From: Clitoria ternatea
Taxonomy: Eukaryota; Streptophyta; Magnoliopsida; Fabales; Fabaceae
DNA: 64,000 nucleotides
Direction: 5' to 3'
NCBI GenBank assembly: GCA_037962975.1
Contig: CM075674.1
Location: forward strand, 38,640,501 to 38,704,500
The notes beneath the pieces are model-generated. The model was not told where the DNA came from and made no database searches. It worked only from the letters and a program-made list of their open reading frames with translations. The position numbers were made by a program, and so were the translations under genes. Within the stretch, counting starts at the first letter, position 1. Each line of letters opens with the position of its first letter. Below are positions 1-8,725 of this stretch, in pieces.

Positions 1-572
1 GATTAGATGTAAATCCGAGTGGATGATTCCCTCTCAAATGCATTCCGAGAGAAAATACCCAGTTTCCAAGTCCTGAGTGGGAGGCAAGCTTTTTCCGAGT
101 GAAAATGCTAAATTTCCGACCGATCTGTGCCGAATGATCAATCATCAATCGGTTTTCGAGTGACAACAACCAAGTGGAAGGATTTCTGAGCCAATCTTCA
201 CTCATCTTTCAAATAAGGGCCGATTGAACCATTGGCCTAATACCGAGCCGTCACTCTTCAAACCAATTCTGAGTCGTCCTTCTTCAAACAATCAACACCG
301 AGCCCATTTCCACCAGTTCCGAGTCACCTTTCACCAACTTCCAAGCCATTCTTCACTCGGTTCCAGGTGGATGTGCCAATCTGAGTTGTTTTGCTCGTCC
401 CAGCTCTTCGCAACAGTCTCACACCGACCAACAAAGCAAAACCGAGCAAAGCTTTCACTCGATTTTTGCATATTTTTCACTCGGCCTAAAAGACACTTTT
501 CCTCTCGGAATTCACTCCCACTAAGGATGGATGATGACTGAGGCAGTAGATTCGGGCCACGAGGAAGAACAC

Positions 573-958
573 CGATCCCATGGTACCCCGAACATTGAAA
601 AGGTCTGACCAGTGTAAATGTGACACCGGTCCGGATTCTAAATGGGCCACATCGGACCGGTTATTGGAACATCAAACCGATGTCTCGCATAGCCGAGGTC
701 ACAAACCTAACAGCGGAGGAATGAGCCCGGATGCTTATGCACGATGACTCGGAATTACACTTTCACGATCCCATGGTACCCCGAACATTGAAAAGGTCTT
801 ACCAGTGTAAATGTGACACCGGTCCGGATTCTACATAGGCCACATCAGGCCGGTTATTGGAACATCAAACCGATGTCTTGTATAGCCGAGGTCACAAACC
901 TGACAGCGGAGGAATGAGCCCGGATGCTTATGCGTGCTAACTCGAAATTACACTTTCT
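573..958 (+). repeat. 193-bp tandem duplication inside the 5' LTR
   Basis: Two consecutive 193-bp units (573-765 and 766-958) both start with CGATCCCATGGTACCCCG and share nearly all of their length, with a handful of substitutions toward the end. No counterpart is seen in the 3' LTR around 6930-7080, so the duplication belongs to this LTR copy or its subfamily. Confidence 0.9.
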
Positions 959-1101
959 AAAGGTGGCAGACAAGGGGGCGGTAGTGGAAGAATTAAAAAA
1001 ATTTCCCATCAGCCATTGTCCCTCCACTATCTGTTAGTGGCCAGGTCGCTTCCACCAAGTGGAGTTTGAGCTGTCCACTCGGCCCATGTCCAAGAGCCCT
1101 C

Positions 1102-1109
1102 TATAAATA
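1102..1109 (+). promoter_or_regulatory. TATA box of 5' LTR
   Basis: TATAAATA lies at the U3-to-leader transition, followed after about 150 bp by the C-rich 'caccgtccc' leader. The same arrangement recurs in the 3' LTR at 7287. Confidence 0.6.
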
Positions 1110-3001
1110 CCTCTCAGGAAGAGGCACAAGGGGTTGGCTGGTGAGTTCTTGACATGGTCCAGGGCTGAAAAGAGAGGAAACTTCTAAATTTCACTTCAAG
1201 AGTCTTAAGGAATTCATTCCCTTCACACAGTTCTGTCCCAGTTCACTCCTAAACACCACACCGTCTCAACACCCTAAAAACCATACCGTCCCAACACCTC
1301 CCAAACTATACCGTCCCAACACCTCCCAATTCACCATCTCCATATTCCTTGAACACCACACCGTCTCAGCCTCCAACCCACATCGTCCTAACAGCATCCT
1401 CCCAACAGCACTGTCCTCCCTTAGATCCTCATCAACTCCACCGATTCACTATAGCCCTTCACACCGATCTCCTAAACTTACCATATCGTACCTATATCCC
1501 TGAACACCACCCGGTTCTGCCCTAATCCGTCCTAATCCCTCCACACCGTCCCAACAACTCCTGCACTTCCAATACACCTTAAACACTACACCGTCCCTTT
1601 CTCCCGAAACAACCGTCCTCACCAAACCCGACCTCCTCACCTCTTCTCCTACACACCGTCCCAATACCTTTCTTCACACCGTCCCAATTTCCTTCTCCAC
1701 CAACCGTCCCTTTTCCTTAAAACCTCTAACACCGTCTAGCCTCCCACTCGGTCCTCACCAAATCTGACTTCACTCCTGCTTCTACAAACTGTCCCTCACT
1801 AGACCGACCTCCACAAATCCTTTACCACTCCTCACCACTCAGTACCTCGCCCTTTTCAACTCCAACACCGTACATTTCCTCACTCAGTCTCACTCGGTAT
1901 TCACTTTTCACCCGATATTTCATTTTTTTACTTGGTCTCCGCTATTTCCACTCGGTTTTTGCCATTTTTACTCGGTTTTTTCCTCTTTCTCACACGGTTT
2001 TCTCTTCTTCCCCTTAGTTTTTGCCCATTTTTCCTCTGTTTTCCAAACTTACTGTGGGGAATAAATGCTTCCTATATTTTCCTTTAAATCTAAATAAAAA
2101 TAAAAGAAAAGAAACAAATCTTTTTTTTAAGCGGCGTCGTACGGGAGCACTCCCATCTACACAACCTCTTTAGGATTCGTACACGTACGAAGAACTTCGC
2201 CTTGTACGAGCTCCTCACCTCAATGACATCCATCATCATTTCCCAAGTCTTTACCTGAAAGAACAACATTCAGAACTACGTAACCCTGATTTCTTGATAA
2301 TTCAAGAATACATAGGAGCAGGACTTTAACTCCTGTCGGGCCCACCTTTCTTATTCCTTTTTACTGATTTATTCCCTTACTTTCATGTTTCTTTCATAAA
2401 TGTTCTTTTTTGGTTACTTCCGTGAAAATCAATTTAGACGTGACGTCTTGTTGATTTCCCCCTAGTTTTTTGTTCAAACCTCGCCACAATTCATAGGGAA
2501 GGGATGCTTAGGACAAGACGTCCCGCTTATCTATTTCCTATCCCTGTCTTTTTATTCAAGGATGTATAATTTAGGCGTGACGCCTTATTAGCATTCTCTT
2601 CCTTTCTCTGTCTCATATCGAAGTCGAGTTTAATCCGGATGAAATGTCCCATTGACCTCGCTTCGACATTCTATGTTTGTACAGTTCTCTCACTCCATTT
2701 TGTCGTTTTTAAATAAAAAATACAACAATGAAAGGGAAGAAATAAACCATCTTTTGTAAGGCTATTTATGTTGCACGTTTTCAATCTTGGTACTGTTTTG
2801 GACAGGCGATGTAGGGTGCTAATACCTTCCCTACTCGTAACCGACTCCCGAACTTGAATCTCAATTTTTAACCAGTGCTTTACTGAACCTAGTTTTTTTC
2901 CAATGTTTTTCCTATGGATAAAAATGTTGGTGGCGACTCCCTGTTTCATACCACACCCATTCTCTCTTTCTCGCCGCGTCATCGCGATCCAGGTTGCGAC
3001 A

Positions 3002-3539
3002 GGAGCTTTGTGAGAGTTTTAAAATCTCCCATCATAACTCCTCTCCATACCGTCCGAAAATGAATGGAGCGGTTGAAGCAGCCAACAAAAATATAAAGAG
3101 GATAGTGCAAAAGATGGTAGTAACCTACAAAGACTGGCATGAAATGCTCCCTTTCGCACTACATGGATACCGAACTTCGGTGCGAACCTCAACTGGGGCA
3201 ACCCCATTTTCTTTGGTTTACGGAATGGAAGCTGTACTACCGTTCAAAGTGGAAATTCCATCCCTTAGGGTGATTATGGAGGCTAAATTGCAAGAAGCTG
3301 AATGGGTCCAGGCCAAATATGACCAATTGAATCTAATTGATGGGAAGAGATTAACTGCCCTTTGCCAGGGACAATTGTATCAAAGACGCATAAAGCGGGC
3401 ATACAAAAAGAAAGTACGCCCCCGACAATTCCAAGAGGGAGAGGCTTTCTCCGGAGGAGCCCTTATACTCACTAATATGGATGGAGACGACCTGCCAATG
3501 CCTGTCAATACCGATGCAGTGAAAAGATACTTTGCATAA
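3002..3539 (+). pseudogene. Ty3/gypsy (Tat-like) integrase, C-terminal fragment
   Basis: The reading frame starts abruptly at the LTR end and encodes the end of the integrase core. The HHNSSPYRPKMNGAVEAANK segment contains the catalytic Glu, followed by the conserved ATPFSLVYGMEAVLP block. The C-terminal part ends in GGALILTNMDGDDLP and a final KRYFA, followed by a stop. The N-terminal zinc finger and the first two catalytic Asp residues are absent. The frame jumps from RQFQEGE straight to AFSGGALIL near 3441. In the family about 40 residues normally separate these blocks, so a second, in-frame deletion is inferred. The fragment cannot encode a working integrase. Confidence 0.9.
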
Positions 3540-4403
3540 TAAAAAAAAGAAAAAAAAAGGGAAAAAGAGCTCGCTAGGTTGAAAACCTGGAAAGGCGACC
3601 TAGGCAAAAGTTAGAGCAGCAAGATGAGCCGAAAACCTAAAAAGGCGGTTCTACAAATTCTACTCCACAACATAAACCCTTCAAGCCAAAGTCAAAGGAG
3701 GTCAAAACGGGTATTAGGGTCATTGTCAAATTACGCCCTCAGAAGCAAAATCAAAAGACGAACACAAAGTCATGATATGGGATCAAGTTTCTCATTGCTC
3801 GCGGAGGATCATTTGAGGATATATGAGCCTTTTCCTTTTATTTTGCCTTCAATTCTTTATATACCTTGTCACATCACTGTGTTTAATATTATCGCTGTAC
3901 ATATCTGATGTTTATAAAATCTCCCTTCATCCTACATGTGTTCATTTTTTATGAATAAACAAGTTTTTGCCTAAAATTTTTGAAATTGGAAACAACAGAG
4001 CATAAAGTTATGGGGGATGAAATGTTTCCTAGCGCCAAACTTCGCTTGGTATAAGCATAACCATTTCCGCTAAATACTCTCGCAAAAAGTCGGAGGATGT
4101 TTCTGCTTCATCCATGAGTTATCTTAAAGAGCCAGTCGCCAAGGAAAATTTACCTGTAAGTCTTTTTATACTAACTCATTCTTTTGTCAGCGGGACGCCA
4201 AATCCATCATCCAAAAGCAGGTATTCGCCAAAGTTTTCTCTCAGCGAGACCTATAGACTGAAGATCTCTCCCAAGGAGTTCCATAAAAATGGGATCAGTT
4301 CCCTCAACCGGGATGTTTCTTTGATTAGGCTTAAGAGGACTTGTCTTTCCCCAGTGAGTTCACCATTACCAAACTAGCATCCATCATACTCCTCTCACTA
4401 AAA
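3540..4403 (+). other. Post-integrase untranslated region of the Tat/Ogre-like element
   Basis: After the integrase stop comes an A-rich stretch and phrases such as 'gctaggttgaaaacctggaaaggcg', recurring with variation to about 3650. These are typical of the DNA downstream of pol in this lineage. Open frames here are short and show no protein similarity I recognise. Confidence 0.55.
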
Positions 4404-4745
4404 AGCTCAAACTGGGACATCTCCCCAGATTTCTTTCAAGGGGGCAGTCCCCCAACAATCTTCAGTTATGTCAAACTGGGGCATCTCCCCAGATTTCTTT
4501 CAAGGGGGCAGTCCCCCAACAACCTTCAGTTATGTCAAACTGGGGCATCTCCCCAGATTTCTTTCAAGGGGGCAGTCCCCCAACAACCTTCAGTTATGTC
4601 AAACTGGGGCATCTCCCCAGATTTCTTTCAAGGGGGCAGTTCCCCAACAACCTTCAGTTATGTCAAACTGGGGCATCTCCCCAGATTTCTTTCAAGGGGG
4701 CAGTCCCCCAACAACCTTCAGTTATGTCAAATTGGGGCATCTCCC
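4404..4745 (+). repeat. 64-bp tandem repeat array in 3' untranslated region
   Basis: About five copies (units beginning near 4404, 4468, 4532, 4596, 4660, with a partial at 4724) of a 64-bp unit. Each holds two small palindromes, GGGGCATCTCCCC and GGGGGCAGTCCCCC, joined by 'agatttctttcaa'. Copies are almost identical, with the first and last more diverged. The period is 1 modulo 3 and the unit lacks stops in all three forward frames, so all three frames stay open. This explains the overlapping open frames without invoking a protein. Confidence 0.93.
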
Positions 4746-5035
4746 TAAGATTTCTTTTGTTTATTCAAAGGGCAATTAGAAGGACAGTTCCCCGACAACC
4801 CTCAGATTACTCTGTCCCAACTCACCTAATACTTTCCCAGTGGTACCATGAAGGTTACCAGGAGGACTTATCCTTCCCCAGTGGAGCTACACTTCCTAAA
4901 CAATTCCAACAGGAGCATCACTCCAGGTTTCCCTTTAGACAAAAGGCAATGCCCCAAGAATTCTTTCAGACTACCCCAAACTAGGGCATTACCCCCCAGA
5001 TTTATTCCCTTTCAATCCAGGGCCTCAGTCATGAC

Positions 5036-5560
5036 AACCGAGAGGCAACACCCTCATCCTTTTACTTTTCCAGTCAACCGAGAGGCAACACCCTCATCCT
5101 TTTACTTTTCCAGTCAATCGAGAGGCAACACCCTCATCCTTTTACTTTTTTATGTCAACCGAGAGGCAATACCCTCATCCTTTTACTTTTTCAGTCAATC
5201 GAGAGGCAACACCCTCATCCTTTTACCTTTGCTGTCAACCGAGAGGCAACACCCTTATCCTTCTACTTTTCCAGTCAATCGAGAGGCAACACCCTCATCC
5301 TTTTACCTTTGCTGTCAACCGAGAGGCAACACCCTCATCCTTCTACTTTTCCAGTCAACCGAGAGGCAACACCCTCATCCTTTTACTTTCAATCGAGAGG
5401 CAACACCCTCATCCTTTTACCTTTGCTGTCAACCGAGAGGCAACACCCTCATCCTCATCCTTTTACTTTCAATCGAGAGGCAACACCCTCATCCTTTTAC
5501 CTTTGCTGTCAACCTAGAGACAACATCCTCATCATTCCTGTTAACCAAGAAGTAACACCT
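5036..5560 (+). repeat. 40-bp tandem repeat array in 3' untranslated region
   Basis: About 12 clear copies plus two decayed ones of a unit near 40 bp with the core GAGAGGCAACACCCTCATCC, followed by a pyrimidine stretch and GTCAAYC. Unit variants alternate (TTTCCAGTCAA versus TTTGCTGTCAA), which points to higher-order duplication of dimers. Two units are shortened to 34 bp, and one has a duplicated CATCCT. As in the 64-bp array, all forward frames are open through most of it. Tandem repeats between pol and the 3' LTR are a known trait of Tat/Ogre elements. Confidence 0.93.
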
Positions 5561-5660
5561 TCACTTTCTATTTTTCCAATGGTGTTCACGTCTTTACTCC
5601 CTTTCCATTTCAAAAAAAGGCAAGAAGAAACTTCATGCTTTTTCCTCATAAAAAAGAAGT

Positions 5661-5673
5661 AAAGAGGGGCATC
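5661..5673 (+). promoter_or_regulatory. Polypurine tract of Tat/Ogre-like element
   Basis: AAAGAGGGGCATC lies directly before TGTGAACACC, the proposed first bases of the 3' LTR. It would prime plus-strand DNA synthesis. Confidence 0.7.
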
Positions 5674-5829
5674 TGTGAACACCTATTCCGTTCCAGACAA
5701 TTTTCACCAAGAATGGGGAATTCACAAGGGAAAAGAATTAAAAACAAAATCAAAAAAAAAATTTAAAAAAAAATTAAAAAATTAAAAAAAAAACTCTGAC
5801 TCGGAAATGATCATTTCTGAGTGAAAGGA

Positions 5830-7010
5830 CTCGGAATGATCATTTCCGAGTGAAGGAGCCTCTAAGTGGACCTCAAGTGTCAAGGAAGGACACAAAGAGG
5901 GCTGAACCCGAGTGCAGAAGCCAAATTCCAACTTCTGAGTGGAAAGAAGACCAGAATCCAAGTGAAAAATAGTGAAATTCCAACTTCTGAGTGGAAAGAA
6001 GACAATTTCCGAATGACAAACGTCCAATTTTCAAGTTCCGACTGAAAAGCAGGCAGATTCCGAGTGAAATTGTTCATACTCCAAATTCTGAGTAGGAAAC
6101 AGGCAGGATCCGAGTGGATGTGTCAAAGTCTCCAGGTTTTGAGTGATGATAAGGCAGTTTCCGAGTGATCGATGCACATATGGAACGATGTCCACAGAAA
6201 GACCGAGTGAATGTTTGCAGAGTAAGAAGCCTCCAATTGATGATTGACGAGTGAAAGAAATTCCGAGTGAAAATCCACTCGGAACCAAGGGAAGAAGGAG
6301 TCTGCCGATCGATGTTCTTCAATCAGTACCAAGTAAAGGCTTTCCATTCATAACCGAGTGAGGTATTTCCAAGTCTGCACCGAGTCATTCCCTTTTCAGT
6401 CGGCTCCGAGCCATCACCCTCCATTCCACTTATTTCCGAGCCATATTTAAATATCACTGAGCTCGTTTTCACCAAACCCGAGCCACCAATTTTCACCCAA
6501 AGCTGGCTCACCATTCTCACCCGGATTCCGAGTCAATTATTACTAAGTTCCGAGTCATCATTCTGAGTCATCTTTAATCAGTTCTGAGGCAATATTCGAT
6601 CGGTTTTTGAGTGACATTTTCCAGTCGGTTCTGGGTCAATCTCCAATCATATCCGACTCCCAAATGACCACTCTCACTCAAGTCCGAACCAATGCTCACT
6701 CGGAACCGACTGGCAATTCAGCTAGTTAGCTCTCCTCAAGCCAATTACCGAGCCCATTGCAACCATTTCAGTCGGTTCCGAGTCATTTTCCACTCGGCTC
6801 CGACTGAGTGTCTCACAGCAACCTCATACCGAGCAATTCTCACTCGGAAAGGTGTGTTTTCGCTCGGTTTACCATTGGAAATGCTTCATTCCACTCGGAA
6901 CTCACTCCCAATATGGATAAATACCGATTGAGAAGCTGACTCGAGTTATTTCACTCGGAATTCTGTCTTCCTCACTCGGATTTTCGTCACTTTCTCTCGG
7001 ATTTTCATCT
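5830..7010 (+). repeat. Dispersed TTCCGAGTGA motif field in LTR
   Basis: The heptamer CCGAGTG (often TTCCGAGTGA) recurs roughly every 25-60 bp from 5830 to 6400. Its reverse complement CACTCGG dominates from about 6660 to 7010. The same polarity change is seen in the 5' LTR (sense at 17-160, reverse at 355-510). This makes a loose inverted arrangement across the U3 region. Confidence 0.75.
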
Positions 7011-7286
7011 TGCTGAGTTGGATGTCCACTATCCAAGTGGATCCTTGAACTACGAGGTTAGTTGGCAATAAGACAAGGTGGAAAATGATAAAAAATTGCC
7101 ACCAGCCTTCATTTTCCTTAATTGTCAAAGATCCAGGCTGTTTCCAACACCACCATGCAAGTTGTTTGACAAATTCAAGCGGCGGCTGGCAACAAGACAA
7201 TGTGGAAATATTAAAAAATCCTCACCAATTGGCAGCCAGGCTTGTCACGGGTCTGTTCAAGTAATCATCATGCTCCTCAAATGTTC

Positions 7287-7294
7287 TATAAATA
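7287..7294 (+). promoter_or_regulatory. TATA box of 3' LTR
   Basis: TATAAATA at the position equivalent to 1102-1109 in the 5' LTR, upstream of the pyrimidine-rich leader. Confidence 0.6.
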
Positions 7295-7629
7295 CAGCAA
7301 GCGAAGGAAGAAGGAGGATCCCTGGAGGATTCATTGAAAGAGAAGAAAAAAAAGCTTTCTCCCTCATCCACACACCGCCCAAATCTCCTTCCCAGTCCGT
7401 TCTCCACACCGCCCTCTCACTGTCCAATTTCCTCTTCTTAAACACTGCCCCCTTCCCCACACCGTTCTCAACACCGCCCAACACCCTCCTTAACACCGCC
7501 CCAAGACCGTCCTCATAGCCCTTTCCAACACTGTCCCCACCTCCTCCCAATACCATTATCTCCTCACTCAACCGACCTCACTACTCATATCAACCGACCT
7601 CACTCCCACTCAATACCGCCCATATACAC

Positions 7630-7760
7630 TCCCCACAACCGTCCTCTCCACACCGCCTACACACCGCCCAACACTGTCCTCTCCACACCGCCCACACACC
7701 GCCCAACACCTTCCTCTCCACACCGCCCACACACCGCCCAACACCTTCCTCTCAACGCTG
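7630..7760 (+). repeat. Minisatellite of 'caccgccca' units in LTR leader
   Basis: About three and a half units of roughly 35 bp, built from ACACCGCCC(A/T)ACACACCGCCC followed by 'aacac..tcctctcc'. The equivalent stretch of the 5' LTR has looser 'caccgtccc' repeats. Confidence 0.75.
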
Positions 7761-8725
7761 CCCACACCATCTTCAACACCGTCCAACACTTTCCTCACAG
7801 CACCTTCCAAATACCGACCCCCTCATTCCTCACAGCCCCCCTATACTGTCCCATTCTCCCTCACCTCACCTCACTCCACGCTTACTTCACTTTTCCTTTC
7901 TTCCATTAAAACCAAATCACACACACACCTCTCACTGCCCTTGTTTCCTTCTCCAAACACCGTCCCCCTCCACTAAAAAACCACATCATTTCTTAAAAAT
8001 CCCTCCTTTCCTCTCTGTCCAGGACCTCAAGCCCACAACACCATCCAATTCCTTTCTCACCACACCGGTCCCACTCTTCCCCTTATTTTTAATACTTGTA
8101 TTTATTTTATTTTCTGCTAAATCAATTGTTATTCGGTGATTTTGTCTTCCTTTTCAATTATCAATTAATCTTTATTGATTGATAAATATTAATAAAAATG
8201 AGTGCTTCACACATTCTATTTAAGTTAACATAAAAGGTGTAATTATTGTTGTAGTTATTATCATTACAATTTTTATTTTTTTTCTATTTTAAAAAAAGGA
8301 GGAGCGAGTTTAATTCGGATGAGACGTCCTGTTAATCTCATTTTTAAAGGGTGGAGCGAGTTTAATTTGGATGAGACGTCCTGTTAATCTCATGTAAATA
8401 TTCCATGTTTATTTCTGTTTATTTTTATATATTTTGTCGTCTCGTATATTTTCTTTTCATGGAAAAGTTAAAATAATTATTGGGTTAATTATAATACGCG
8501 CTATTAAATTGAGGTAACCGTTTTTATAACGGACAGCTGTGAGGTGCTAATACCTTCCTCACCTGTAATTAGACTCCCGGATCTGGAATCTCATTTTTTG
8601 ACCAATGCTTTAATTAAAGGTTTTCCCGGTATTTTATCCTAAAAATATTGGTGGCGACTCCCTGTTCATCATTTTCAAAAATCGTTTTGAGGGTCGGCCG
8701 TGCCGTCGCGATCCCGGTCGCGACA

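Larger units (their letters stand above)
1..3001 (+). repeat. 5' LTR of Tat/Ogre-like element (left end truncated by window)
   Basis: This matches the 3' LTR block by block: CCGAGTG-rich U3, then CACTCGG-rich DNA, a TATA box, a long C-rich leader with 'caccgtccc' repeats, then the AT-rich U5 with the GAGCGAGTTTAAT and GGCGACTCC signatures, ending GCGACA. It differs structurally from the 3' LTR: it carries a 193-bp tandem duplication at 573-958 not seen there, and CACTCGG-like runs near 1885-2040. Such divergence suggests either great age or that the two ends come from different family members. Confidence 0.75.
1..8725 (+). mobile_element. Ty3/gypsy Tat/Ogre-like LTR retrotransposon, internally deleted
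   Basis: Two long related terminal regions bracket a short interior. Both end with the same block: a phrase around GAGCGAGTTTAAT, a 'gaggtgctaataccttcc'-like phrase, TTGGTGGCGACTCC, and a final GCGACA (3001 and 8725). The interior begins in mid-integrase directly at the LTR end, so primer site, gag, protease, RT and RNase H are missing. It continues with tandem repeats and a polypurine tract. The left LTR end lies just outside the window. The sequence after 8725 is the coding frame of another gypsy element, so this one inserted into it. The predicted 5-bp target duplication is GTGAG (8726-8730), whose partner would be left of base 1. The Tat/Ogre assignment comes from the integrase sequence, the LTR end signature and the repeat-rich 3' region. 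Confidence 0.8.
5674..8725 (+). repeat. 3' LTR of Tat/Ogre-like element (3,052 bp)
   Basis: It begins TGTGAACACC after the polypurine tract and ends GCGACA at the junction with foreign coding DNA. Internal order: A-rich stretch (5740-5790), CCGAGTG motif field (5830-6400), CACTCGG field (6660-7010), TATA box (7287), pyrimidine-rich leader with 'caccgccc' repeats (7370-8080), and an AT-rich U5 with two copies of 'gagcgagtttaat..gga' near 8302 and 8348. It then runs through the GGCGACTCC block to the end. Confidence 0.8.

Noticed and set aside
5036..5560. CRISPR-like appearance of a regular ~40-bp repeat
   Set aside because: Units are directly adjacent with no unique spacers, and the host is a plant.
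4341..5662. Several overlapping plus-strand open frames of 100-235 codons
   Set aside because: They lie entirely on tandem repeats whose periods make every forward frame open; no conserved protein is implied.
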